Below are positions 41,361-50,090 of a stretch of DNA of 64,000 nucleotides, piece by piece. Positions within the stretch are counted from its first letter, which is position 1. Every line of letters begins with the position of its first letter. Made by a program: the position numbers and the translations under genes. The DNA is taken from positions 22,329-86,328 of the forward strand of contig NZ_JALBWV010000037.1 of assembly GCF_022678645.1 (NCBI RefSeq), read 5' to 3'. The notes beneath the pieces are model-generated. The model made no database searches. It was not told the origin of the DNA and saw nothing but the letters and a program-made list of their open reading frames with translations. Source of the stretch: Saccharopolyspora soli. GTDB lineage: Bacteria > Actinomycetota > Actinomycetes > Mycobacteriales > Pseudonocardiaceae.

Positions 41361-42449
41361 ATGCCGAACAAGGTTCTGATCACCGGCGCTAGCGGCCTGC
41401 TGGGGGTCGCAGCGATTGAAAAGTTCCTCTCCGCTGGCTGGGACGTGGTCGGCGTCTCACGCCGCAAGCCGAAGCTGCCCAGTGGGCGAGAGATCGAGCA
41501 CCTGTCCGTCGATCTGCGGGACGCCGAAGCAACCCGCGCCGCGTTCGAGCCGCTGACCGACGTCACACACATCGCCTACACGGCCCTGCACGAGAAACCC
41601 GAGCTGGTGCAGGGCTGGTCGAGCAAGGACCAGATCCAGACCAACAACGCCATGCTCCGCAACGTGGTGGAACCGATCGCACACGCCGCCGTCGACTTCC
41701 AGCACATCAGCATCCTGCAAGGCACCAAGATCTACGGCGTGCACCTGCACCCCATCCCCATCCCGGCACGCGAGCGGGACGCCCGGCACGACCACGACAA
41801 CTTCTTCTTCGACCACGAAGACTACGTCCGGGAGAGGGGAGCCCAGCACGGTTTCGCCTACACGGCGCTGCGCCCGCAGCTCGTCACCGGTGCCACCCCG
41901 GGCGCGTTGAACGTGCTACCCGCCATCGGCGTCTACGCGGCAATCCGCCGTGAGAAGGGCGAACCGTTCGGGTTTCCCGGCGGCCCGTCATTCGTCTGGG
42001 AGGCCGCCGACGCAGACCTCGTGGCGGACGTGATGGTCTGGGCCGCGCGGTCACCCCAAGCGGCGAACGAGGCGTTCAACATCACCAACGGCGACGTGTT
42101 CGAGTGGCGCAACGTGTGGCCAGCGCTGGCCGAAACCCTCGGCGTTGAGACCGGACCGGACACGCCAACCAGTGTGACGGCCTACCTCGCCGAAAACGCC
42201 GAGATCTGGGACCAGATCGTCACGAAGTACGACCTTCGCTCACCCAACCTCCGCGAATTGGTCGGGCATGGTGACCAGCACGCAGACTTCGCGTTCGCCT
42301 ATGGCGCCCCGGAAGGACCACGAGCCTTCGTGAGCACCATCAAGCTGCGCCAGGCCGGGTTCACCAAGACGATCGACACCGAGGTTTCCTTCCGCAACGC
42401 ATTGCAATCCCTCATCGACCACAAACTCCTACCCCCCACCGAAAAGTAA
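41361..42449 (+). CDS. PRISE-type SDR (progesterone 5-beta-reductase/iridoid-synthase-like)
   Basis: 362 residues from ATG 41361. NAD(P)-binding VLITGASGLLGVAAIEKFL, then SRRKP, DLRDAEATRAAF and LQGTKIYGVHL. The NFFFDHEDYVRER block corresponds to the catalytic NFYYxxED of the PRISE family, in which the SDR Tyr is displaced. FAYTALRPQLVTGATPGALN and the domain-closing FNITNGDVFEWRNVWPALAE complete the match. These enzymes reduce activated C=C bonds of enones. Together with the crotonase this suggests handling of unsaturated carbonyl compounds. Confidence 0.88.
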   Translation: MPNKVLITGASGLLGVAAIEKFLSAGWDVVGVSRRKPKLPSGREIEHLSVDLRDAEATRAAFEPLTDVTHIAYTALHEKPELVQGWSSKDQIQTNNAMLRNVVEPIAHAAVDFQHISILQGTKIYGVHLHPIPIPARERDARHDHDNFFFDHEDYVRERGAQHGFAYTALRPQLVTGATPGALNVLPAIGVYAAIRREKGEPFGFPGGPSFVWEAADADLVADVMVWAARSPQAANEAFNITNGDVFEWRNVWPALAETLGVETGPDTPTSVTAYLAENAEIWDQIVTKYDLRSPNLRELVGHGDQHADFAFAYGAPEGPRAFVSTIKLRQAGFTKTIDTEVSFRNALQSLIDHKLLPPTEK

Positions 42450-42574
42450 CCACCTAATCAACAAACCCAAAGCGCGCAGACTCCGGCTTCGTGCTGCTCA
42501 AAACCAGCACGGACATAGCGAAACGACTCCCGAGACACCCGCACCAGCCGATTCCTCGGTGGTGCGCCCTCGCC

Positions 42575-43090
42575 GCTCCGCACACAGCGAGGCTGATCAG
42601 CCGTTCCGGGCGGGAGGTCACCACGGCGCTCCCGGAGCTAGCGGTGCTGCGCGAGGCCGTCGGCCACCACCAGGTCGTCCTCGATGGCGAGATCGTGTGC
42701 CTCGATGACCGTGGCCGGCCCGACTTCGCTCGGTTGCAAAGACGCATCCACCGATCTCGGCCAACACCGGCGTTGCTCCGCGCCGCACCGGTGTACCTGT
42801 ATGTCTTCGACCTGCTGCGCCTCGACGATCAGTATTTGCTCACCGTCGCCTACGTGAAGCGCCGGGACGCGCTGGCCAGGCTGAAGGTCGAAGGCGGGGC
42901 GTTGCGGGTGCCCGAGTACTACATGGGCATCAGCCCGAAGGAGATGTTGGATGTCGCCCGGCAGCACGAGTTGGAAGGCATCGTCGCCAAGCCCCTGCCC
43001 TCGCACTACCGGCCCGGCAAGCGCTCCCGGGACTGGGTCAAGACCCAGATCCGCCAGACCGCCGAGGTCACCATCGGGGGCTGGGCATTC
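42575..43090 (+). pseudogene. ATP-dependent DNA ligase relic (LigC/LigD type), N- and C-terminally truncated
   Basis: TARLISRSGREVTTALPELA, VVLDGEIVCLDDRGRPDFAR, VYLYVFDLLRLDD, EGIVAKPLPSHYRPGKRSRD and WVKTQIRQTAEVTIGGW follow the nucleotidyl-transferase domain from motif III to motif V. The adenylation Lys motif KxDG, which should precede RLISRSGRE, is absent, as is the OB-fold domain after GGW. The relic cannot be an active ligase. Confidence 0.8.
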
Positions 43091-43124
43091 CGCGAATATC
43101 CGGAAATGCCGATGAGCGGTCGTG

Positions 43125-43703
43125 TCATGTCGTCGTGGCGGCTCGCAGGTAGCGGAGGAGATCGTCGACGAGGTCGTCGGGGCCTGCGTGGCCTTTGCCG
43201 TCGGGTGCCAGATGTCCGGCGGCGGCGAGGTCGGCTGCTCCATGAGCGAGTGCCCGCAGCAGTGATGCCAGGCGTACCGGGTCGCCCGGGGGCAGGGCGC
43301 CGGCTCGCTGGGTCGCGGCGACGATGTCGACCAGCATGCTCTGTGCCTGGTGTGCGGCCAGGTGAAGTTCTTCCGAATCGATCGACCAGGTGCCGAAGGT
43401 CAGCTTGAACCGGGCCGGGTGATCCAGCGCCCAGGCGACGTAGCGGTGCAGAGTCGTGCGTAGGACCTTTTCCGCGGAGCGGCCTTGTTCGATCGCCGCT
43501 GCCAAGGCCGTACCCCGGTGTGTCAGTTCCCGTGCGGCGATCGCGGCAAGCAGGGCCTCTTTGTTGGCGAAGTGCTTGTAGGGGGCGTTGTGCGACACAC
43601 CCGCCAGACGCCCGACCTCACGCAGTGTCACGGCTTCCACGCCGCCCTCGTCGAGCAGGCGTGCCGCCATTTCGATCAGTTGGTCACGCGTACCCGGCGG
43701 CAT
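43125..43703 (-). CDS. TetR-family regulator
   Basis: 192 residues from ATG 43703. N-terminal HTH (MAARLLDEGGVEAVTLREVG, RLAGVSHNAPYKHFANKEAL) with a TetR_C_33-like ligand domain. A -10-like TATGAT lies 6 bases before the ATG, so the message may be leaderless. Two palindromic operators sit between this gene and the divergent SDR, which is the evident target. Confidence 0.93.
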   Translation of the reverse strand: MPPGTRDQLIEMAARLLDEGGVEAVTLREVGRLAGVSHNAPYKHFANKEALLAAIAARELTHRGTALAAAIEQGRSAEKVLRTTLHRYVAWALDHPARFKLTFGTWSIDSEELHLAAHQAQSMLVDIVAATQRAGALPPGDPVRLASLLRALAHGAADLAAAGHLAPDGKGHAGPDDLVDDLLRYLRAATTT

Positions 43704-43720
43704 CGGCCCATCATAGTTTC

Positions 43721-43764
43721 GGTTGACGTTGTCAACCTTGTCCGGTAGGTTGACAACGTCAACC
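43721..43764. promoter_or_regulatory. Twin 17-bp TetR operators overlapping the SDR promoter
   Basis: GGTTGAC-N3-GTCAACC occurs at 43721-43737 and 43748-43764 (centres 27 bp apart; spacers GTT and AAC). On the plus strand TTGACG (43723-43728) and TAGGTT (43746-43751), 17 bp apart, form a promoter. Site 1 covers the -35 and site 2 overlaps the end of the -10, so a bound repressor would block it. Confidence 0.85.
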
Positions 43765-43786
43765 TTGATCGACCGGAAGCATAGGG

Positions 43787-44662
43787 ATGCGCGAACAACG
43801 AGCGGTAGTCACCGGGGCGACCTCCGGCATCGGGGAAGCGATCGCACGCTCGCTCGCGGCGGCCGGAATGACCGTTGTCATGGTCGGACGCAGCGGCCAA
43901 CGTCTCGACGATGCGCGCGAACGGATACTCGCCGCCGTCCCGGACGCCAACCTGCACCTGGAGCGCGCCGACCTTTCCCTGCTCGGCGAAGTACGCGAAC
44001 TGGCTGGGCGGCTCTCCCGCGACCCGCTGCCCGACATCGTGGTCAGTAACGCGGCCGTCGTCGCCGAGCTTGACGACATCACCCCCGAGGGGATCCAGCG
44101 CACCCTGGCCACCAACCACCTCGCCCCTTATCTCCTGCTGCGATTGCTGATTGGCCCCGTCGGCAGCCGTCCGGCGCGCTTCGTCGTCGTGGGCGCCTCT
44201 CCACGAGGACTCACCCGGGTGCCGGTCGACCTGGCAGATCTGAACTACCAAACCGGCCACGGGCTGGGGCCGTTGCCCAGTTTCCGTCCTTTCGCCGCCT
44301 ATGGCCGCACCAAGAACATGAACGCGATGTTCGTTTATGCCCTCGCCCGTCGCCTCGACGGCACACGCATCACGGTGAATGGCGCCCATCCGGGCATCAT
44401 CAAGGGAACGGGACTCGGCCGCGATTCCCGCGGCGCGCTCAAGCTTTTCGGCGCCGCCCTCAGCCTGTTCACACCCGGACCTGACGCCGGCGCCGACACC
44501 CCGGTCTGGCTGGCCACCTCACCCGAGGTCGACGGCGCTACCGGTCGCTTCTTCGTCAACCGCAAGCAGGTCCCCACCGCACCGCACACCACCGACGTCC
44601 ACCGGTGCGACCGGCTCTGGAACGAAAGCGCCCGCCTTGTGGGACTTCCCCCAGAGCTATGA
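43787..44662 (+). CDS. Short-chain dehydrogenase/reductase
   Basis: 291 residues from ATG 43787. Cofactor motif VVTGATSGIGEAIARSL, DIVVSNAAVV in place of NNAG, and YGRTKNMN carrying the catalytic Tyr/Lys (YxxxK). A long insertion between strand 5 and the active site (GASPRGLTRVPVDLADLNYQ) resembles retinol/protochlorophyllide-type SDRs. It is probably repressed by the divergent TetR. Substrate unknown. Confidence 0.9.
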   Translation: MREQRAVVTGATSGIGEAIARSLAAAGMTVVMVGRSGQRLDDARERILAAVPDANLHLERADLSLLGEVRELAGRLSRDPLPDIVVSNAAVVAELDDITPEGIQRTLATNHLAPYLLLRLLIGPVGSRPARFVVVGASPRGLTRVPVDLADLNYQTGHGLGPLPSFRPFAAYGRTKNMNAMFVYALARRLDGTRITVNGAHPGIIKGTGLGRDSRGALKLFGAALSLFTPGPDAGADTPVWLATSPEVDGATGRFFVNRKQVPTAPHTTDVHRCDRLWNESARLVGLPPEL

Positions 44663-44689
44663 ACACCAGCAACCGCCAACAAAGGTGAG

Positions 44690-44931
44690 ACGCGGTAGAC
44701 GCGGCTACATCCGCTCATGCCGCGAAGCGGACGCCTGGTGACAGCGCCGGCGCCAAGGGGTACGAGGTCATGTCCCTCGCCTCCGGCGATAAGCCCGACG
44801 GGGCCAACTACCGGTCCGGTGATGTTTCGACCTCACTGCATCGCGCTTCCACCCGCGAGCCAGTCCACATCGACAGCACGCAGATCCTTGGCATCACCTA
44901 CCACGAAGCCCGACGCAGGAGCCAGAACTGA
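44690..44931 (+). pseudogene. Coding remnant of unknown origin
   Basis: A frame without start codon ends at TGA 44931 and reads GYEVMSLASGDKPDGANYRS, GDVSTSLHRASTREPVHIDS, TQILGITYHEARRRSQN. It has good codon bias but no 5' part and no recognised family. The rest of the 284-base gap between the SDR and the ABC permease shows nothing else. Confidence 0.3.
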
Positions 44932-44946
44932 GTCTGTTTGAGGTGC

Positions 44947-46410
44947 TTATCCCAGGCGGTTGAGCGTTCGGCGCGCTAGCAGTGCGGTCACGAGGACGGT
45001 CAGTAGCGTGCCAATGAGCATGCCGACGATGTTCGGTCGCCAGAGCACGTCGACGGCCCAGTACGGCGGAATCAGCATCAGCGGCCAGTCGGCTGGGCTG
45101 GGCAGCCACCACATCGCAGGTGCGATGCCGGTCGGGATCACGCCGAGAATCTTGAGCACCGCAACCCCTTCGACCTTGTTTCCCGCGAAGGCGGCGGTCG
45201 CGAGCGTGATCAGCGGTGCTTGCGCAGCGGCCAGGACCAGCGCGGGAAGCATGCTGGGCCGCCAGGCCGCCAGGCCGGAGATCGGCACGGTGAGAAGGAG
45301 CATCATCAGTGCCAGCACCGCGACGGAGACCGATCGGAAGACCATGTAGCGCGGCAGCGTGACGGGACTGACGCGCAGGACAAGCAGCTTGCGATCGTCG
45401 ACGTCATCGAGGAACAGCAGCGCCCCTACCATGCCGATGATCAACGGCACGTGTAGTACGACTAGCGCGGCCAGCAGAATCGGTTGGTACCGCGCGAGAT
45501 CAAGCCCGAGCTCGTCGTACAGGTACCGCGTCATCGGCGGGTAGCCGAGCCGAATCGCGACAGCGAGCAGCATCGGGCCCGCGAGCACCACCAGCAGCAG
45601 TGAGCTGCGAGCCGTGGTGCGGGCGTCGATCTGAGCCAGCGCGGAGACCCAGCCGCGGGGATGCCGCAGCACGCGGACGCGTCGGTCGCGCCGGACATGC
45701 GCGCGGCCCGGTTGGGTGAATTCGCGAATGTAGCTCCACTTCGCCGCGAGGCCGGCCGCGACCACCGCCACCAGCAGGTAGGCGATCGCCGCGACGATGC
45801 CCGCAGGTGAGACTCCCGCGGTCGAGTCCATCGCGGTACGGATCAGGGCGGCCGCACCGGTGGTCGGAACGACGTAGCACCAGGGGTGCTCGACCAAACC
45901 CGCGAGATGTGCCAGCGGCACCGCGATCAGCGGAGCGAGCGGCAGTGGCGCGACGGTGAGAAATCCGGTCAACGACCGATGGCGGACCACGAGAGCGAAG
46001 TTGAGCAGCAGGAACAACGCCGACAGCAGCGCCACCGCGACGACGATCAAACCCAGGTTGACTTGACCTCGTCCCGCCACCAGGGCGATCGGGACCGCCG
46101 AGGCGACCGACAACCCGGTCAACACGGCGACTCTGACCCCGAGGTAAGCGCGGAACCGCAGCGGGCTGACCGAAAGCGCTGCCAGCGCGCCTTCCCCGCG
46201 CTCGAACAGGAACAGAGCCGCGATGAAGAAAGCACCGAACGTCGCTGTGTCAACGATGAGCACGAACGGCCCGGCGCCGCGCGCGAGCCACGTCGGCATC
46301 GCCAGCAGGACCAGGCACCACACCACGGTCATGGCCAGGGCCACGAGGGGAATTCGGTAGCGTAGCTCCACCCGCAATTCCAGCGCCACGGCTGCGCTCA
46401 GGCGGCTCAC
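44947..46410 (-). CDS. ABC transporter permease (multidrug/fluoroquinolone-export type)
   Basis: 487 residues from GTG 46410, which overlaps the ATPase stop (GTGA). About 12 hydrophobic helices in two similar halves with a basic loop in the middle (about residues 225-255; RAHVRRDRRVRVLRHPRGW), like the two fused permease halves of Rv2686c/Rv2687c-type exporters. It is coupled to its ATPase and probably controlled by the TetR gene upstream. Confidence 0.88.
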   Translation of the reverse strand: MSRLSAAVALELRVELRYRIPLVALAMTVVWCLVLLAMPTWLARGAGPFVLIVDTATFGAFFIAALFLFERGEGALAALSVSPLRFRAYLGVRVAVLTGLSVASAVPIALVAGRGQVNLGLIVVAVALLSALFLLLNFALVVRHRSLTGFLTVAPLPLAPLIAVPLAHLAGLVEHPWCYVVPTTGAAALIRTAMDSTAGVSPAGIVAAIAYLLVAVVAAGLAAKWSYIREFTQPGRAHVRRDRRVRVLRHPRGWVSALAQIDARTTARSSLLLVVLAGPMLLAVAIRLGYPPMTRYLYDELGLDLARYQPILLAALVVLHVPLIIGMVGALLFLDDVDDRKLLVLRVSPVTLPRYMVFRSVSVAVLALMMLLLTVPISGLAAWRPSMLPALVLAAAQAPLITLATAAFAGNKVEGVAVLKILGVIPTGIAPAMWWLPSPADWPLMLIPPYWAVDVLWRPNIVGMLIGTLLTVLVTALLARRTLNRLG

Positions 46411-47273
46411 AACCGCCCGCCCGTGACGGTGGCGAAGACATCGTCCAGCGATGCTTCGCGGGTGTGGATGGTTTCCACCGTGCTACAGCGCACGAGGTTC
46501 AGGAAGACCGGGTCACCACCTATTCCGGACAGCGGGAACTCCTTGCGCTGCAAGGAATCTTGATCGTCGCGGTACTCGATCACGACGGATGGTCGGCCGT
46601 GTGCCAGCCGGAAGTTGCGCGGCGTATCGATCGCGGCGATGCGACCATCGACCATGAAAGCGACCCGGTCGCAAAGCTGCTCGGCTGTGGACATGTCATG
46701 CGTGGTCAGGAAAACCGTCCGCCCCGCGGCTGCCTGGCTGCGGATGAGATCACGGACGGTGGACGCGTGCACCGGGTCCATCCCGGACGTGGGCTCGTCG
46801 AGGAAAAGCACGCGCGGCCGGTTCACCAGTGCCCGCGCGAGGTTCAACCGCATCTGCATACCTTTGGAAAAACCGCCAACGGGCCGATCGGCGGACTCGG
46901 CGAGGTCGACGAGTTCCAGCAACGGCCCCGGTTCCTCCGCCGAGCCGCCATACAGCGACGCGAAGGCCGCGAGGTTTTCCCGTGCCGTCAGCTTCGAGAA
47001 ATGCGCCGGCAGTTCGAAGCCGACGCCGATGTGCTCGTAGTAGTCCGGCCCCCACCGAGACACCGGACGTCCCAGCACGTCGGCCCTGCCCTCGTGGCCG
47101 CGCAACAACCCGGTGAGGATACGTTGCGTGGTGGACTTCCCCGCACCATTGGGACCGAGGAAACCGAAGATCTCCCCCTGCGCCACAGCGAACGAGATGT
47201 CGTCGACCGCGTTCCCCGACGCGCCGCGATAGCGCAGCCGGAGGTCCGCCACTTCGATGACCTGGTCGGCCAT
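46407..47273 (-). CDS. ABC transporter ATP-binding protein (DrrA/CcmA-type exporter)
   Basis: 288 residues from ATG 47273 with AGAGGA six bases upstream. Walker A FLGPNGAGKSTTQ, Q-loop, signature GFSKGMQMRL, Walker B RVLFLDEPTSGMDP and switch His LTTHDM; the C-terminal about 70 residues form the DrrA-like extension. Exporters of this type give resistance to drugs. Operon order regulator, ATPase, permease on the minus strand. Confidence 0.95.
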   Translation of the reverse strand: MADQVIEVADLRLRYRGASGNAVDDISFAVAQGEIFGFLGPNGAGKSTTQRILTGLLRGHEGRADVLGRPVSRWGPDYYEHIGVGFELPAHFSKLTARENLAAFASLYGGSAEEPGPLLELVDLAESADRPVGGFSKGMQMRLNLARALVNRPRVLFLDEPTSGMDPVHASTVRDLIRSQAAAGRTVFLTTHDMSTAEQLCDRVAFMVDGRIAAIDTPRNFRLAHGRPSVVIEYRDDQDSLQRKEFPLSGIGGDPVFLNLVRCSTVETIHTREASLDDVFATVTGGRL

Positions 47274-47303
47274 GAGATTCCTCTTCACCTCGTCGCGTCG
47301 GCG

Positions 47304-47876
47304 TCAGCCGACCAGTTCGTCCAACACCCGGAACGCGTCGTCGATCAACTCCGGGAGCTCAGCCTCCCCACCGCCGCGAACCCAGACCTCCAGCGCCGTG
47401 GTCAGCGCTGCCAGGCACACGGAAGCGAGGACGCGGGTTTCGAAGGAAGGCGTGGCACCGTCCAACGCGCGTTCGAGCAGTTCCCTGGTGGCGACCTGGT
47501 TCTCCAGCAACCGCGCGCGCAGAGCCGGAGTCTCCAGCACCAACCGGGTGCGGACGAGCAGCGCCTCCCGGTCAGCCGCGTAGATCCGGGCCAAACCATC
47601 CCGGACAGCCGCGTGGATTCGTGTGACCGGGTGCTCGGAACGCGGCCGGTCCCGGATCAGCGATTCCAACATCGGATCGTATTCGTCCCTGAGCACGACG
47701 TCTTCCTTGGTGCGGAAGTGCCGGAAGAACGTCATGTGCGAGACCCCAGCAGCTACCGCGATCTGCTCGACCGTCGTGGATTCATAGCCTTTGCCCAGGA
47801 AAAGCCGCAACGCGTGCTCCTGAATCCGGTGCCGGGTCTCGGCCTTCTTGCGCTCCCGCCAGTCCTGTGTCGCCAT
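47304..47876 (-). CDS. TetR-family regulator of the ABC exporter
   Basis: 190 residues from ATG 47876 with GAGGTGG six bases upstream. HTH: HALRLFLGKGYESTTVEQIA, VAAGVSHMTFFRHFRTKEDV. The C-terminal domain is TetR_C_17-like. It lies 31 bases before the ATPase on the same strand, so the three genes form one operon, with two palindromes directly upstream as autoregulatory operators. Confidence 0.93.
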   Translation of the reverse strand: MATQDWRERKKAETRHRIQEHALRLFLGKGYESTTVEQIAVAAGVSHMTFFRHFRTKEDVVLRDEYDPMLESLIRDRPRSEHPVTRIHAAVRDGLARIYAADREALLVRTRLVLETPALRARLLENQVATRELLERALDGATPSFETRVLASVCLAALTTALEVWVRGGGEAELPELIDDAFRVLDELVG

Positions 47877-47886
47877 CGCCACCTCA

Positions 47887-47916
47887 GTGTTAGTCGCTAA
47901 CACGTTAGTGACTAAC
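47887..47916. promoter_or_regulatory. Two adjacent palindromic TetR operators
   Basis: GTGTTAG-TCG-CTAACAC (47887-47903) is a perfect 17-bp dyad; GTTAG-TGA-CTAAC (47904-47916) abuts it with the same arms. They lie 11-40 bases upstream of the TetR start codon, where they would overlap its promoter. Confidence 0.8.
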
Positions 47917-47963
47917 ACCTCCGTTGCGCAAGTGAACCATCGCCGTAGCGCTGCCTCCACCTG

Positions 47964-48095
47964 ATGTCCAACCTGGACATCATCACCTGGCTGCGGTTCG
48001 CCGCCTGGCTGGTGGTCGGCCTGGCGATCTACTTCTTCTACGGCCGCCGCCACGCGAGACTCGCCAACCCGAACCCGGACACCGTTCCCGAGTGA
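47964..48095 (+). pseudogene. C-terminal tail of a cationic amino acid permease
   Basis: LMSNLDIITWLRFAAWLVVG and LAIYFFYGRRHARLA are the last membrane helix and tail of APC-family amino acid transporters. The ATG at 47964 is probably internal to the old gene; the other 11 helices are absent. A strong terminator still follows. Confidence 0.7.
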
Positions 48096-48142
48096 TCTCC
48101 GTTGAAGACAGCCCCGCGCACCACATCACACAAGTAGCCGAC

Positions 48143-48185
48143 GAGCGGAGCTCTCGACCGGTCGTTCCGGCCGAGAGCTCCGCTC
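48143..48185 (+). terminator. 14-bp perfect hairpin after the permease relic
   Basis: GAGCGGAGCTCTCG (48143-48156) pairs perfectly with 48172-48185; the 15-base loop has a further small GC dyad. It is 48 bases after the relic's stop and is likely its original terminator. Confidence 0.75.
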
Positions 48186-48256
48186 ACCCCGTGATCAACA
48201 GGGGTCGCTCACCAGCTCTGACCAGCCAAGATCACCTAAGTGCGGCTGCCGTGCTA

Positions 48257-48475
48257 GACCGGACCCTGATCTGGAACCAGCGGCACCTGATTCAAGCCTT
48301 GCGCGAGTTCGAAACGTTCTACAACGGACACTGCCCACAGCAAGGCATCGCGAACACCCGACCGCTGAACCCGTTGCCCACGCCGATCACAGATCCGGAC
48401 AAGATAGCTCGCCTCGACATACGACGCCACGATCGCCTCGGCGGCATCCACCACGAGTACAAGCACGCCGCGTGA
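48257..48475 (+). pseudogene. Integrase-core transposase C-terminal fragment
   Basis: LDRTLIWNQRHLIQALREFE, TFYNGHCPQQGIANTRPLNP and LGGIHHEYKHAA* match the end of IS-type integrase-core (rve) transposases. No 5' part is present. It differs from the relic at 36.8-37.0 kb. Confidence 0.7.
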
Positions 48476-48479
48476 CCCG

Positions 48480-48913
48480 CACGGATGAAGTTTTCGGCAG
48501 GGGCAAGGTGACCCGCTGGTTGTCCCAGTCAAGGGTGAACGCGGTGCGGTCGAAACCGCCCTTGGTGCGGGCCTGCTGGGAGTTGTCGACGCGCAGCGGC
48601 CGAGCAGTGTGATCCCGAACTCGCGCTGGACAGCGACCATCAACTCGGCGGAGGTGTAGCCGGGATCTCACGTGGCCACACGGGCGCGGCCTGGGCGTGA
48701 ACAGCTTCTCCAGCAGCGCGAATCCGTCGACGCCGACCTCCCTCGCCATCCTGGCGCGTTTGTCCTGCCCTGCGGGGAGGCGATACGAGTTGGCTCGGGC
48801 GCCGTAACGTTGCACCCAATCGGCGTCGATCCGGCTCGCCAGCCAGTCCGGGGCGGCCGCGGCCAGCGCTTCCAGCGCCGCCCGCAGGGTCTCGGTGAGA
48901 AACTCCAACCGAT
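48480..48913 (-). pseudogene. IS1182-like transposase fragments, frameshifted
   Basis: In one frame LEALAAAAPDWLASRIDADW, VQRYGARANSYRLPAG and EVGVDGFALLEKLF; after shifts, YTSAELMVAVQREFGITLLG and then DRTAFTLDWDNQRVTLPLPK. This is the N-terminal and middle part of an IS1182-type transposase interrupted by at least two frameshifts. The catalytic end is missing. Confidence 0.7.
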
Positions 48914-48914
48914 T

Positions 48915-50024
48915 TCATGGTCGGCTGGAGAGGAAGTCGAGAACCGCTGTGGTGACGTCGGTCGTGCTTGCTGTACCACCGATGTCAGGGGTCCGGGAAC
49001 TCCTTGTGGCGGTGGCAGCCATCAGTGCTTCGGTGATGGCGTGTGCGGCCTCATGTTGTCCGAGATGCTCCAGCATCATGCTGGCCGACCAGATAGCCCC
49101 GATCGGGTTGGCGATGCCCTTGCCGACGATATCCGGCGCCGAACCGTGGACCGGCTCGAACATCGATGGGAACGTGCCATCGGGGTTGAGGTTCGCCGAC
49201 GGCGCGATACCGATGCTCCCGGCAAGTGCGGCGCCCAGGTCGCTGAGGATGTCACCGAAAAGGTTGGAGGCGACCACGACGTCTTGTGCCCCTGGATCGA
49301 GGACGAACTTGGCGGCGAGCGCGTCGATATGCATTACCCGCCGCTCCACGTCCGGATAGTTCTCCGCCACCTCGGACGCTATTTCGTCCCAAAATGGCAT
49401 TGTGTGAACTATTCCATTTGATTTGGTGGCCACCGTGAGCATTTTTCGTCGTTTGCGGGCCAGGTCGAACGCGTATCGGAGGATGCGTTCGCAGCCGGCG
49501 CGCGTGAAGATGGACTCCTGGATGGCCATTTCGTCGCGTATTCCGGAGCTAAAACGGCCTCCTACCTGTGAATATTCGCCCTCTGTGTTCTCTCGCACTA
49601 TCACGAAGTCGAGACCGGAAGGCGGCACCTGCCGAAGAGGGCTGGCGATGCCAGGAAATAGCCGGACGGGCCGCAGGTTCACGTTTTGCGAGAAGGCGCG
49701 CCTGATGGGGATGAGAAGTCCCCACAATGACACGTGATCGGCAACATCTGGATGCCCGACGGCGCCCAGCATGATCGCATCGGTGTCGGAGAGTTGGGCA
49801 AGGCCGTCCTCGGGCATCATTGCTCCGCTGGCCCGGAAGAATTCACATCCCCATGGTTTATTCTCGAACGTGCATAAAAAATTGTATTTGTCTGCTACGT
49901 GGTTGATGACCTGGAGAGCCGAAGCGGTTACCTCGGTTCCTATACCGTCCCCGGGGATGACAGCGATCCGGTAGCATTTCTGTCCATTTTTTGGCCTGAT
50001 CTGCTGATCAGCTGCATATGTCAT
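48915..50024 (-). CDS. Isocitrate/isopropylmalate-family dehydrogenase (tartrate/malate dehydrogenase type)
   Basis: 369 residues from ATG 50024. IAVIPGDGIGTEVTASALQV, MLGAVGHPD, LRPVRLFPGIASPL, VRENTEGEYSQVGGRF, KSNGIVHTMPFWDEI and FEPVHGSAPDIVGKGIANPI are the beta-decarboxylating dehydrogenase motifs. The PVRLFPGIASPLR segment points to the tartrate dehydrogenase/decarboxylase (D-malate dehydrogenase) branch. NAD-dependent oxidation and decarboxylation of a 2-hydroxy-dicarboxylate is expected. The upstream third has lower GC than the rest of the window, hinting at acquisition. It belongs to the catabolic locus with the GntR regulator and the divergent plus-strand operon. Confidence 0.9.
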   Translation of the reverse strand: MTYAADQQIRPKNGQKCYRIAVIPGDGIGTEVTASALQVINHVADKYNFLCTFENKPWGCEFFRASGAMMPEDGLAQLSDTDAIMLGAVGHPDVADHVSLWGLLIPIRRAFSQNVNLRPVRLFPGIASPLRQVPPSGLDFVIVRENTEGEYSQVGGRFSSGIRDEMAIQESIFTRAGCERILRYAFDLARKRRKMLTVATKSNGIVHTMPFWDEIASEVAENYPDVERRVMHIDALAAKFVLDPGAQDVVVASNLFGDILSDLGAALAGSIGIAPSANLNPDGTFPSMFEPVHGSAPDIVGKGIANPIGAIWSASMMLEHLGQHEAAHAITEALMAATATRSSRTPDIGGTASTTDVTTAVLDFLSSRP

Positions 50025-50090
50025 GTGGTTGTTGTCCTCGTCTCACGACAGATAGGCACTGAGGTGTCCGGTGACGGAGTGGATGCGGGA

